Positions 41,564 to 49,933 of a DNA stretch of 64,000 nt are shown one piece after another. A program made the translations under genes and the position numbers. This DNA comes from an uncultured Verrucomicrobia subdivision 3 bacterium. GTDB lineage: Bacteria; Verrucomicrobiota; Verrucomicrobiia; Limisphaerales; UBA11358. The stretch lies in NCBI GenBank assembly GCA_903922735.1, contig CAIXUZ010000032.1, positions 1-64,000 of the forward strand. The letters are read 5' to 3'. A model generated the notes under the pieces. That model did no database searches, had not been told where the DNA came from, and worked only from the letters and a program-made list of their open reading frames with translations. Position 1 is the first letter of the stretch. Each line of letters starts with the position of its first letter.

Positions 41564-41626
41564 CCGTTAAGCGATACTGTATTGAAGATGCACGCGAACA
41601 TTTTCCACCATTACCCCTGACCATCG

Positions 41627-42202
41627 ATGATTTGCAGCCCTTACGCCCAAAAAATCAACTGCTACCTTAAAGAAGTCTTCGATTTAATCGATACTAACCT
41701 CCAAAAGGGGCTTTCCAGCCCAAAGGTTTATCCCAAGGAAAGCGATGATTTTTTGAAACATATTTCCGAAGTATTCTCCCGCCGGGAAGCCGAGCGGATG
41801 CTAAAAGCCCCATTGTTACATCAATGCTCGGTGATTTGGGATCATGCTGCTTTGCGCGATATACCAACCATCTGGTGCCTGCGCGTCAACTCAACTGTGG
41901 ACGCCGTTTACGAACTGGTCTGCGCCAGCGCCAACGTGCCGTCGCACTGCATTTGCAACGCCTTTCTAAGTGAAATGGACCTGCCTCGGATCACCAATGT
42001 TTTGACCAAACTGGGGAAAACCCCGCTCTGGATTTGCGCCAACCCGGATTCCGGACAATTTCTGGAGATCGTGGAATCTCTGGCCGATGAAAATTCTCCC
42101 TTTTTGGTTGTGTGTGACTGGCAACAGGATGACGGCGAACAGACTGCCATGAACCGGCTGGCTCGGGAGAATTCAAACCTGACCTTCGTGTGCCTGCCGT
42201 AA
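41627..42202 (+). CDS. hypothetical protein, remote DnaB C-domain resemblance
   Basis: A 191-residue protein of unknown function. The C-terminal part (AFLSEMDLPRITNVLTKLGK, TPLWICANPDSGQFLEIVE, FLVVCDWQQDDG) follows the strand order of a RecA-like DnaB core after the P-loop, with DWQQ in place of the DYLQ Walker B. No Walker A is present, so it cannot be a working helicase. It may be a decayed or binding-only derivative. It starts a plus-strand series that runs to 45606. Confidence 0.45.
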   Translation: MICSPYAQKINCYLKEVFDLIDTNLQKGLSSPKVYPKESDDFLKHISEVFSRREAERMLKAPLLHQCSVIWDHAALRDIPTIWCLRVNSTVDAVYELVCASANVPSHCICNAFLSEMDLPRITNVLTKLGKTPLWICANPDSGQFLEIVESLADENSPFLVVCDWQQDDGEQTAMNRLARENSNLTFVCLP

Positions 42203-42301
42203 TAACCCCACGGACTAGACCAAATCCACAAAACCGCGAAAACCCCCAATAAAATCCGCCAACACAATTTCGGTAAACTTTCCCAGCATAGGGTAGAGAC
42301 T

Positions 42302-43027
42302 ATGATTATAAATACTCCACAAGGCTCGGTGTCGCTGATTAACCCCACGGCCGAGCTCGTTCGTGCCATTCAATCCCTCCTGCCATTCGGGATGGTGGGC
42401 CTCAGTCAGCCACTAAAGGGCGCCAAGTATGGGCTGGTCATGCAGTGCGACCAGACCGAGATGATTGGCGTCAAACAGCAGCCTCCCGACGTTGACGAAA
42501 AATCTGCCATAACTTGCTTCCAAGCCAACAGCATCTTGGTCACGCACAGTCTGACTGGTTATCTAAAACACGGCTTTTCCGGCTTGATGCTGCCGTGTGT
42601 CTATCAACGAAAAAAAGAGAACCAGCGAGCAGAGATTGGCGTCGCCTATTTTGCGTATCCATCGCCGACCGGACATGAAGTTCAGGAATATCCATACGAC
42701 CCGGCCTACGACGGTCAATTCGGTCACGGCTTCACCCTGATGATGGTCAGCTTCATTCGCGCGCTCCAGCAAAGCTCGGAAGAGACGGGCATCACGCTGC
42801 AGCCCACCATTGGCCTGGACGTGCGCCGCCGAACGCAACTCGGCACGTTGGCCTTCGGCTTCATGCTGGTGGGACCACATGTCGTCTGCTTGAAAACCGT
42901 CGTCTCGGAAGAAGACCCGGCTTGGACCATCCTTCGCGGCTCTGGCATTGAGGAGGTATACCACTTGCCCAGCATTCCCATCACGATCCAACCGGAAGAC
43001 CTGCGTGTATCCAAACCAGCAAAATGA
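42302..43027 (+). CDS. hypothetical protein
   Basis: A 241-residue protein without a recognised family. It has no signal peptide or membrane segment. The sequence is beta-rich with helices around 150 (HGFTLMMVSFIRALQQSSEE), and a conserved-looking ITLQPTIGLDVRRRTQLGTL. The following gene overlaps by 4 bp, so the two are probably made together. Function unknown. Confidence 0.5.
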   Translation: MIINTPQGSVSLINPTAELVRAIQSLLPFGMVGLSQPLKGAKYGLVMQCDQTEMIGVKQQPPDVDEKSAITCFQANSILVTHSLTGYLKHGFSGLMLPCVYQRKKENQRAEIGVAYFAYPSPTGHEVQEYPYDPAYDGQFGHGFTLMMVSFIRALQQSSEETGITLQPTIGLDVRRRTQLGTLAFGFMLVGPHVVCLKTVVSEEDPAWTILRGSGIEEVYHLPSIPITIQPEDLRVSKPAK

Positions 43028-43473
43028 TTTCACTTATGCCGGCGATTTCAATTAACTGTTGCCGCTATGGAAAATGCCATAGCTTATTGCCAATAATGAA
43101 AAACCCAGATGGCCCGCTATTAATTGTTCACCGGGTTCATGCGCACGAAGATTTCAACCGCACCGCCCAGATACTCCTTTTGCTGTTAAATGAAGCGCAG
43201 CGCCAGCATCCGGATAAAAATCGGTGTCTACGCCTTGAAATTGACGGGCATCGAAATTCCAAAGGGGGTTTTGATGATGACATGCTTGAGTTGCAGTCCA
43301 AATTTATGATGGAGTTCTTGATACAATTTCTTACCAGCGCTGAATTTCCAGCCGGGAAAATTCAAAATCCAAACCCGCAGATCAACGAAATACCCCCAAG
43401 CCTCGATCTCATCAAAATTGACCGCCCGCCCACCGCCGGTTCAGATGCGTTCAAGCCAAATCCGCGCTTTTGA
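43024..43473 (+). CDS. hypothetical protein
   Basis: A 149-residue protein whose middle region has one amphipathic helix (NRTAQILLLLLNEAQRQHPD) and a strand RCLRLEIDGHRN. The ATG at 43024 overlaps the previous stop; a later ATG (43096) is an alternative. No family recognised. A gap of about 120 bp without features follows. Confidence 0.45.
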   Translation: MISLMPAISINCCRYGKCHSLLPIMKNPDGPLLIVHRVHAHEDFNRTAQILLLLLNEAQRQHPDKNRCLRLEIDGHRNSKGGFDDDMLELQSKFMMEFLIQFLTSAEFPAGKIQNPNPQINEIPPSLDLIKIDRPPTAGSDAFKPNPRF

Positions 43474-43594
43474 TTTGAGATTATATTGAAGAGCGAATTG
43501 GAGGTTCCGAATGTTCCACTTGCCAAAATATTTCATTGGTCACACCCTACGGCTTAAACACAGTCATTCGTCTATTTGATTATTTTTTCGAACC

Positions 43595-44215
43595 ATGGGC
43601 CTGCTCGACGACTTGTTTGAAATCTTTAGCCCGCGCAAACAATACGGGACGCGCACCACGACTAAACTAGGGGTCGAAGTCCGGAGTCGCGCTGAAGAAA
43701 GGATCGCCGACTACTTCGATTCCATTGGGCTTCGTTACGAATACGAGCGGGAATTGGAATCAGGCATTTGGATCTTCACCAAAAAAGTGAGCAACCCCGA
43801 TTTCTATCTGCCGGATTTCGACGTTTATGTGGAGTATTGGGGAATGCTCGGCGTGGAAAATAACTACGATCGCTCAAAATACACGCGCGAGATGAAATTC
43901 AAAATGGCGCGTTATCATCAACTGGGCGTGAAATTCATTTCTCTATACCCGGATAATTTAAAGAATTTAGATTGGATTTTCAGAAGGAGGTTTCAAGAAG
44001 TTACCGGCCAATTTCTTCCTGGAAAAACCCAGCTCCGGGCGAATCCGAAAAAATCTTCGGCCGCGCCGTCAGGCAGGGTGGGAACAGGCACCGCCTGCTG
44101 TCCGAGTTGCGGCCAGCCCATGATTCTGCGCACCTCAAAGCGCGGCGCCAACGCCGGCACCCAATTCTGGGGCTGCTCCACCTATCCAACCTGCAAAGGC
44201 ACGTGTAAAGCATGA
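43595..44215 (+). CDS. PD-(D/E)XK-like nuclease with C-terminal zinc ribbon
   Basis: A 206-residue protein. Residues 25-150 form a restriction-endonuclease-like fold: VRSRAEERIADYFDSIGLRY (catalytic E), NPDFYLPDFDVYVEYWGM (D and E, with YWG where a Lys is usual), and KFKMARYHQLGVKFISLYP. This YWG form is typical of a family often fused to topoisomerase-type zinc ribbons. The C-terminal ribbon (CPSCGQP, FWGCSTYPTCKG) is almost the same as in the Mrr protein at 37988. The next gene overlaps by 4 bp. Confidence 0.75.
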   Translation: MGLLDDLFEIFSPRKQYGTRTTTKLGVEVRSRAEERIADYFDSIGLRYEYERELESGIWIFTKKVSNPDFYLPDFDVYVEYWGMLGVENNYDRSKYTREMKFKMARYHQLGVKFISLYPDNLKNLDWIFRRRFQEVTGQFLPGKTQLRANPKKSSAAPSGRVGTGTACCPSCGQPMILRTSKRGANAGTQFWGCSTYPTCKGTCKA

Positions 44216-44451
44216 TAAAAACCGCCACCATGATCGCCTACGACCGCTACACCGAATATTTGAGCAAGCAGATTTACAAAACCATCACGCCAGCCGAGCA
44301 GAAGGCCGTGGAGGAATTTGAAGCCGCCCACCGCAAGCCGGAGCTGAAGCTCTGTCCTAAATGCCAGACCGCTGTCTGGACCTTTCTCACCCCATACCAA
44401 GTAGCCCACGACATCGCCAACTGCCCCGGCAAACCCGCCGCCAAATCCTGA
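44212..44451 (+). CDS. small CxxC hypothetical protein
   Basis: A 79-residue protein with an acidic helical first half (TPAEQKAVEEFEAAHRKPE) and CPKC, then a later Cys and His (HDIANC), which could form a zinc site. It is translationally coupled to the nuclease upstream and lies 7 bp before the next gene. Function unknown. Confidence 0.5.
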   Translation: MIKTATMIAYDRYTEYLSKQIYKTITPAEQKAVEEFEAAHRKPELKLCPKCQTAVWTFLTPYQVAHDIANCPGKPAAKS

Positions 44452-44458
44452 CCAACCG

Positions 44459-45421
44459 ATGCCTTCCTCCCTCGACCAAAACCTGAAAAAACTCCACGCC
44501 CAAGCTTTCGATCTGGCGGATTGGACGGAACCGGCCATCCGGCGTTACCACGCCATTGCCGCCGGGCTGGAAGAAACGCAATCGGTGCTGATCCGGAAAC
44601 TTTGTGATTGGCTGCTGGCTCCCTTCTCCCTGTGGCCGTTCAACCTCCATGAGGTTTTTGAAGCTTGCCTGTCCACGTTGGAGAAACGCAAAAAAATGAC
44701 GCCCCAACAGCAGTTGATCATTGAGCTGTTGCCGGAACCGCCCGACGAATCCGTTTGTGCGGCGGTGACCGACCACGAATTTCAAGTTCAAAAGGGCATC
44801 TACGAAAATCTGGTTAAAACTCAGGTTAAATATGACCAGAACGAATTCGCCATTCGGAACGACCCAGATTTGCGCCGCCAATGGGATAGCATTAAAGCCG
44901 CCTTCGATGTTAAAAACTATTGTGACCATAAGGGCGTGATCCGCCGGACCATGACCGCTGAACGCAACCTGCGTTCGACGTTTTCAGTGGACCTTCGCCG
45001 GCCGAAAGACGCATTTCAGGCGGCGTTCGATGCATTTTGCCTGCGGTGGAATCTCTACGGGATGAAGCACGATGAACCGCTCCTGCTCAAGCTCTCCGTG
45101 AACCTCACGCCTTTTGGCACCATGATTCACATCCCGGCGTATTGGTCATTTGATCCCAAGCGCGACATCCGGTGGCCAGCCATTGCCAAGCTGCATCGGA
45201 TTCGCGTCCACGGCCGTCAGGGTTCCGCCTTGGCCGAAGGCGTGGCCCAACGGAGGCAAAACGCCGCCAAACTCCGCCAGCTCGACCAGGAAGTCCGCCG
45301 CCTCGGTTTGAAGGGGCAAAAACGGCACGAATTCCTCTGCAAAGGCCTCGGCTGGGTTGCTGGCACTGACCCCAAACGCATTGCCCGCCTCCGGGCGGAA
45401 TTCAAAGAAAAACCGGAATGA
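44459..45421 (+). CDS. hypothetical protein
   Basis: A 320-residue cytosolic protein with no family I recognise. The first third is helical (LHEVFEACLSTLEKRKKM). The middle has KGVIRRTMTAERNLR and a strand-rich LLLKLSVNLTPFGTMIHIPA. The C-terminus is basic and helical (QRRQNAAKLRQLDQEVRRLG), possibly nucleic-acid binding. It belongs to the four-gene coupled series 43595-45606. Confidence 0.5.
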   Translation: MPSSLDQNLKKLHAQAFDLADWTEPAIRRYHAIAAGLEETQSVLIRKLCDWLLAPFSLWPFNLHEVFEACLSTLEKRKKMTPQQQLIIELLPEPPDESVCAAVTDHEFQVQKGIYENLVKTQVKYDQNEFAIRNDPDLRRQWDSIKAAFDVKNYCDHKGVIRRTMTAERNLRSTFSVDLRRPKDAFQAAFDAFCLRWNLYGMKHDEPLLLKLSVNLTPFGTMIHIPAYWSFDPKRDIRWPAIAKLHRIRVHGRQGSALAEGVAQRRQNAAKLRQLDQEVRRLGLKGQKRHEFLCKGLGWVAGTDPKRIARLRAEFKEKPE

Positions 45422-45606
45422 TTATGGACGCAAAAGAAATACTGCAATACCTCAAAGAAAACCGTTTGGACTGCTGCCCTGAATGCGGCAATCAAAAGGG
45501 CAATAAAATTACTCCCGAACCAGAGGGTGACGAATTCATTGCCTCATTGGTTTGTGCAAATCCCGAATGTGGGCTTAGTTGGGGAGAACCAAAACCAGAC
45601 GAATAA
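45418..45606 (+). CDS. small zinc-ribbon protein
   Basis: A 62-residue protein with two CxxC-like knuckles (CCPECGN and CANPEC) that should form one zinc ribbon. It overlaps the preceding gene by 4 bp and ends the plus-strand series. Such small ribbons often bind nucleic acid or protein; the target is unknown. Confidence 0.55.
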   Translation: MIMDAKEILQYLKENRLDCCPECGNQKGNKITPEPEGDEFIASLVCANPECGLSWGEPKPDE

Positions 45607-45770
45607 TCTGAACGCGACCACCTGACTTCAGTGCGATCAGGTTTACAGCGGTGCGCAGATGGCAAACCACATCCCGCCCCGGTCTTCACACTCTAAATTC
45701 ACCACCTGCCACAAATTACAACGCTGCTTCCTGATGGCCTTTGTTGGCACCAATACTTGCAAACCTAAAG

Positions 45771-45998
45771 TTATAGTTTCGTCCATTGATGATGATTTGT
45801 GTTGGATAGACAATTGGAATAATTTGGTGTGGATTTCGATTGGACAAGCAACCCGCACTGTTTGCATTGGTAGTTAGTGCTGCCGACTTCTCCAAGGTCG
45901 GTCCAATTATGATTTCCGCCTCCAGGGCAGTTGGAATAACCAGGCGTCGAATTCTTTTGCAGGTGTGTTTTGCATTTGTAACAAAAGTAATTTTTCAT
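45771..45998 (-). CDS. tandem-duplicated small zinc-ribbon protein
   Basis: A 75-residue protein of two related halves. The first has CYKCKTHLQKNSTPGYSNCP and GGGNHNWTDL, the second CKQCGLLVQSKSTPNYSNCL and NTNHHQWTKL. Each half has CxxC, a distal Cys and a His-Trp, consistent with two zinc sites from an internal duplication. It is AT-rich compared with its neighbours. It lies convergent to the plus-strand series. Confidence 0.6.
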   Translation of the reverse strand: MKNYFCYKCKTHLQKNSTPGYSNCPGGGNHNWTDLGEVGSTNYQCKQCGLLVQSKSTPNYSNCLSNTNHHQWTKL

Positions 45999-46134
45999 AG
46001 TTGCTGATTGTTTGCTCGTTTATTTTTTGCCTAGTTTAGTGGTTGATAAGTGTGCAGCCGTCAGGTTGGCAAGGTTGGAGTTTTTGTTTTCCGCATTATT
46101 TGCTGTAGTAGTTCAGGATTGAACTTTGTTTAGT

Positions 46135-47307
46135 TTACTTGGCGGAGGCTTGGGTGGCGACATTCACCAACCTTTTAATCAATTTCTCAAGATCTATTGC
46201 GAAACTCCCAAATTGAATATCAGCGAAGGTTTCATCATCCCAATCCCGATGATCATCCCAATAAGCGAAAGCAGGCCACGATTCATTGGCAAATGGTGGT
46301 CCAAATTCATCCTTAAATGCATTTTGAATCTCCTGTGTAAGAGGGCATTTCAAATCCTTGTTTAGTTTGTGAAATCCGAAATAGCAGTTGCCATAGTTTG
46401 ATCTCCCAAATTCGATACGGATGCCAACTCCATACTGTTGTAGCGTTGAACTGGAAAATCCAATTCCTTTGTAAGTTTTACTCAGGTCACCCAAAGGCAA
46501 AGGAAAATTTGGCACCAATCCGAGTTGACTTGAGATATTTTTAACTTTTTCTTCGAGTGTGGTTAGAACTGAGGCGTGTATTTCCGATTTTACATTGCAG
46601 AGTTCGGTATAAGCCAAAAAACTATCTTTGTCTTTCAAGACGGCTTCTGTCAATTGGTGTTTCATATTTGTGCTGGTGTTTTGTTGGGTGAGGCGATTTA
46701 TGAGATTAATATATTGGGTGATGGTTTCCCGAACGCCGGGGGCAGTGACAGCCTCTTTGCGGCATGCTTCCAGCCACCTCACTATGTCGTTCTTGTAGGA
46801 AACGCGCTTTAGATTTGGAACTACGCTTTTATCAGTCCCGTCTGCTGGAGGATCGCCTCTAAGAGTTAGAAATAGCAAATCAGCTGACTTATCGTGCGTG
46901 TGGTAGCGCGTCAATTGATCTTTTTGCAATCCAGCGTAGATCTTGTTCTCGATAAAAATAGAGCGGTGGTTGTTTTTGTCGGTGATAACGATGTCAAGAC
47001 GCCCCAAATCGCCGATGGAAACTTCAATGGCAACACGCGCACAAGCCGCGTCGAAATCTTGGATGCCAACCTGTGTAAGAAAAAGCTGGAGAAAACATGG
47101 TCCTTGGCCGTGAGAGCCTCTGGGATCTAGAAGCTCGGCCAATATTGGCGAATGAGTGCGAACTTCGTAATGGCCCACATGGAGAACGTCAAAAAGATTG
47201 AACCGTTCACCGCTAGTCCGAATCAGCGCTTCCTCATAGTGACGAATAGTTTTCGCCAATGAAAGGAGGTGGCGGGCCGCAGGAGATAGAGAGTCAGCAG
47301 TAGTCAT
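46135..47307 (-). CDS. PD-(D/E)XK nuclease-superfamily protein
   Basis: A 390-residue protein of the PDDEXK_4 type. The N-terminal region carries SPILAELLDPRGSHGQG, then the catalytic strand pair LGRLDIVITDKNNHRSIFIE followed by NKI (D, E-x-K, about residues 101-122), then QLTRYH. The long C-terminal part is an unrecognised beta-rich domain (KTYKGIGFSSSTLQQYGVGI). Such solo nucleases are common in defence islands. It is more AT-rich than the genes upstream and follows the DnaQ-like gene by 54 bp. Confidence 0.82.
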   Translation of the reverse strand: MTTADSLSPAARHLLSLAKTIRHYEEALIRTSGERFNLFDVLHVGHYEVRTHSPILAELLDPRGSHGQGPCFLQLFLTQVGIQDFDAACARVAIEVSIGDLGRLDIVITDKNNHRSIFIENKIYAGLQKDQLTRYHTHDKSADLLFLTLRGDPPADGTDKSVVPNLKRVSYKNDIVRWLEACRKEAVTAPGVRETITQYINLINRLTQQNTSTNMKHQLTEAVLKDKDSFLAYTELCNVKSEIHASVLTTLEEKVKNISSQLGLVPNFPLPLGDLSKTYKGIGFSSSTLQQYGVGIRIEFGRSNYGNCYFGFHKLNKDLKCPLTQEIQNAFKDEFGPPFANESWPAFAYWDDHRDWDDETFADIQFGSFAIDLEKLIKRLVNVATQASAK

Positions 47308-47361
47308 TAAAATATTTTCCGTTTGAAGGCACTGGGATTTGTTGAAGGCGAGAACATTGCG

Positions 47362-47988
47362 TTAAGATTTTTGCTGTCCCCGCTTCGCCGCGTCAATAAA
47401 ATTGATTGGTTCAGAACAATAACTATGGCAAAACCGCTTCGGCTCCACACCAACCTTTTGCAGAAGTTCGTTTGCCGTGGTGGCGTTCATCTGCTTCATC
47501 ATCGCCAGCAGCACGCGGCCGGCGGCCTCGGCGTCAGACTGGGCGTGGTGATGGTTAAACTGGTGGCCAATGTGCGCGGTCAAGGTGGAGAGGCGATGAT
47601 TTTCCAGGTCCGGCCAGACGCGCCGGGCAAGCTGGCACGTGCAAACATAATCAAATACGGGGCGGGGCAGATCAAAATGTTCCAGCGTGGCGCGCAGATG
47701 TTCGATGTCGAAGGCGGCGTTATGCGCAATTACGAGATCATTGCCGGCCAACCGACACACCACTTCCGTCGCTATGCCGGGAAATTCCGGGGCATCCAAG
47801 ACATCCAAATGCGTTAGGCTATGAATTTCAGTGAAATCTTCCCGAAACCAGCCGTGGCCTGCGGGTGGCCGCACCAGCCAATACGGTGCTTCCGTCAGTT
47901 GCCCGTTTTCAAAAACGGCCAGCCCGGCGGCGCAGATGCTCAAGCGCGAATGATTGGCCGTTTCAAAATCTAGGCAGGTGAAATTCAT
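47362..47988 (-). CDS. DnaQ-like DEDDh 3'-5' exonuclease
   Basis: A 208-residue exonuclease. ExoI is FTCLDFETAN (D7, E9), ExoII VIAHNAAFDIEHL, and ExoIII HHHAQSDAEAAGRVLL with the H-x4-D arrangement of DEDDh enzymes. The layout is like DNA polymerase III epsilon-type and single-domain exonucleases. It lies 12 bp downstream of the lipoprotein gene in the minus-strand cluster, so it may share the transcript. Repair and defence roles are both possible. Confidence 0.88.
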   Translation of the reverse strand: MNFTCLDFETANHSRLSICAAGLAVFENGQLTEAPYWLVRPPAGHGWFREDFTEIHSLTHLDVLDAPEFPGIATEVVCRLAGNDLVIAHNAAFDIEHLRATLEHFDLPRPVFDYVCTCQLARRVWPDLENHRLSTLTAHIGHQFNHHHAQSDAEAAGRVLLAMMKQMNATTANELLQKVGVEPKRFCHSYCSEPINFIDAAKRGQQKS

Positions 47989-48000
47989 GCTGAAGTTAAA

Positions 48001-48426
48001 TTATGGCTTGAGCACGAAATCTTTTCGAGTGAATGCAACGGTTCGTTCCAAATCGCCTACCACGACGACCGCCGTGCCTTTAATGTCAAAACTAGATGGA
48101 TCGCAAATCCTGATGGTGATGAAGTCGTCAAGGTCACGGCTGTTTCCCAGTGACGAACTGCCGTGGCCGGCATTGGCTTCGAGCGTCGAAACCTCTGACA
48201 CCGGACTCGTAACTCCGACCGTCCAATCATTCGGGATATGCCGGATGGCTGTGAAGCGTGCGCAACTGATGACCACTTCAACCGACTCGATGCGCTCGCC
48301 TGCCGCCATTTTGATATTGGGGAAAGAGACCGTGCGGTAATAATGGTTGGCTACTGGTGCTGGCGTATGTGCACAGCCACAGATGATTAGGAGAAGGACC
48401 AATAGTAAAAGCGTGGGTGTTTTCAT
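48001..48426 (-). CDS. putative lipoprotein
   Basis: A 141-residue protein with a lipoprotein signal peptide (MKTPTLLLLVLLLIICGC; lipobox I-C-G-C with the acylated Cys near residue 18). The remainder is a beta-rich domain of unknown function. I start at the ATG at 48426, since this gives a proper signal peptide. The DUF6745 gene ends 11 bp upstream. Confidence 0.65.
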   Translation of the reverse strand: MKTPTLLLLVLLLIICGCAHTPAPVANHYYRTVSFPNIKMAAGERIESVEVVISCARFTAIRHIPNDWTVGVTSPVSEVSTLEANAGHGSSSLGNSRDLDDFITIRICDPSSFDIKGTAVVVVGDLERTVAFTRKDFVLKP

Positions 48427-48437
48427 GGTTGGAGGTT

Positions 48438-49562
48438 TCAAGTCTGTAATGCCGGTGAATATTCGTTTTCTTCTTTGCCGAAAGTCCACGCCACGGATTG
48501 CTTCGCCCGCTCCATCTCTGGCGGCACGCGTAGGAAATAGTCTTTGAAGCTGCCATCTGGTTCCGGCGTGGAGTTGACCACTTTCACCATCATTAGCGGT
48601 TCTTCAAGCTTTTGCTCCTTGCGATATAAGATGCCAAAGTCGTCCCGGTGGATTTCTTCCGCCCCGGAATCCGTCAGGTAACGTTCCATCCCATAGCGCT
48701 CGATCATCACTCGCCGCACCTCGGCGTTGCTCCCCGCTTCAATATCTGAAATCGTGATGGTTTCGGGTGCGATGGCGACTTTTTCCGGCACCCGAACGCC
48801 GCGAATGGCGAAGCAGGCAAAACCGTCAGGATACCGAACCGCCGGACCAGTTTCGCAGTGCAGCCGGCCTTGTTCATCACGGTGGATGCATTCGGGTTTG
48901 GCCGAAATGAATGCCCAATCCCAGAACAAAACGGACCAACCGCAGGCTTTGGCCAGTTCGATGTGCGGCGTCATGGACGAAACATCAATCTTCCATGACC
49001 GGCCAAGGTAATCAGCCATCGCCAACCAAACGGCAAACTGCCCGAAGTCCGCGGTTAAATTCCAGGCTCTGAACGGACCGAATATTTTGTTGTTGGGTTC
49101 GCTGATTTGATCCCGAATTAAACTCATCACTAATTCTTGAATGGGGATTTCCACCTGAGCATTCATGACCTCCCATGCTTGACCCCATTCGGTATAAATC
49201 TCATTAAGATCAGAGTCGGATTGCCCGAATATTGGGATCCGTTGCACATAAAATCTTAGGGCCTCACCCCGGCCACCACCGAGCTGATCCATTACCTCCT
49301 CACCGACCTGAGCGGAAACTTGGCTGCGCACCAGCTCGCTGCCCGTGCGTAAATTTCCGAGGGCAATGGAGATTTGCAGCGGGCTGTCCATATAAACGAT
49401 GTTTTTCGGGGCGGGCTTGCTGGCCAGGGCATATAGCCGGCCCAAGACCGACTGAACTTTCTCCCGGTCAATTGGCGTGTTATCCAGCCCGATCTTAAGC
49501 CAATCATTACGCACCTGATGCCGCAGCTTCATTGCCGCTGCAGTTGTTTCCCGGTTTTTCAT
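48438..49562 (-). CDS. DUF6745-family protein
   Basis: A 374-residue protein matching the DUF6745 type: PECIHRDEQGRLHCETGPA, VRYPDGFACFAIRGVRVPE, NAEVRRVMIERYGMERYL, then KVVNSTPEPDGSFKDYFLRV and a closing SVAWTFGKEENEYSPA. The function of the family is unknown. The repeated Grl-H-x-GPA and DG-x-Y motifs suggest a beta-strand-rich ligand-binding core. It lies 4 bp downstream of the GHHH protein gene, with which I recall it being paired in other bacteria, and is probably part of the same complex or pathway. Confidence 0.7.
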   Translation of the reverse strand: MKNRETTAAAMKLRHQVRNDWLKIGLDNTPIDREKVQSVLGRLYALASKPAPKNIVYMDSPLQISIALGNLRTGSELVRSQVSAQVGEEVMDQLGGGRGEALRFYVQRIPIFGQSDSDLNEIYTEWGQAWEVMNAQVEIPIQELVMSLIRDQISEPNNKIFGPFRAWNLTADFGQFAVWLAMADYLGRSWKIDVSSMTPHIELAKACGWSVLFWDWAFISAKPECIHRDEQGRLHCETGPAVRYPDGFACFAIRGVRVPEKVAIAPETITISDIEAGSNAEVRRVMIERYGMERYLTDSGAEEIHRDDFGILYRKEQKLEEPLMMVKVVNSTPEPDGSFKDYFLRVPPEMERAKQSVAWTFGKEENEYSPALQT

Positions 49563-49566
49563 GTTT

Positions 49567-49929
49567 TTAATCTTCCACGTCGCGGTTGGCTTCAGGTGAA
49601 TACTCGCGCTGGCGGGTGATGCGGTAATTGCCGGGCGGCAATTTGATTTCGGAATGTTCCTGATGTGTCACCACGCCGCCAGCGGGCAGCGTGACAAACA
49701 ATTCCCCGGCTAGTTTAGTCGGCTTTTCGTTGGTGGCTGGGATTTCCCCTTCTTTCCACCAGTCGGCGGGATCGGCGGATTCCAGTGCATGGTGATGACC
49801 AGTGACTTCGCCGTGCGCCAGAATGATACGTTTGGATTTGCCCTGTTTTTTAGCCGTGGTTGGGATTTCACCGATGCGCTCGATGAGCACATCGCCCTGA
49901 CGGTAGTGATCGTTGATGGTTGTTTTCAT
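49567..49929 (-). CDS. small GHHH-motif conserved protein
   Basis: A 120-residue protein with the pattern RQGDVLIERI, RIILAHGEVTGHHHALE, LPAGGVVTHQEHSEIKLPPG and RITRQREYSPE. The clustered histidines (GHHH, HQEH) resemble a metal-binding cupin-like barrel. No function is known to me. It is sandwiched with 4-bp gaps between the AAA ATPase and DUF6745. I start at the ATG at 49929, because an upstream extension would overlap the ATPase gene heavily. Confidence 0.65.
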   Translation of the reverse strand: MKTTINDHYRQGDVLIERIGEIPTTAKKQGKSKRIILAHGEVTGHHHALESADPADWWKEGEIPATNEKPTKLAGELFVTLPAGGVVTHQEHSEIKLPPGNYRITRQREYSPEANRDVED

Positions 49930-49933
49930 GGTT

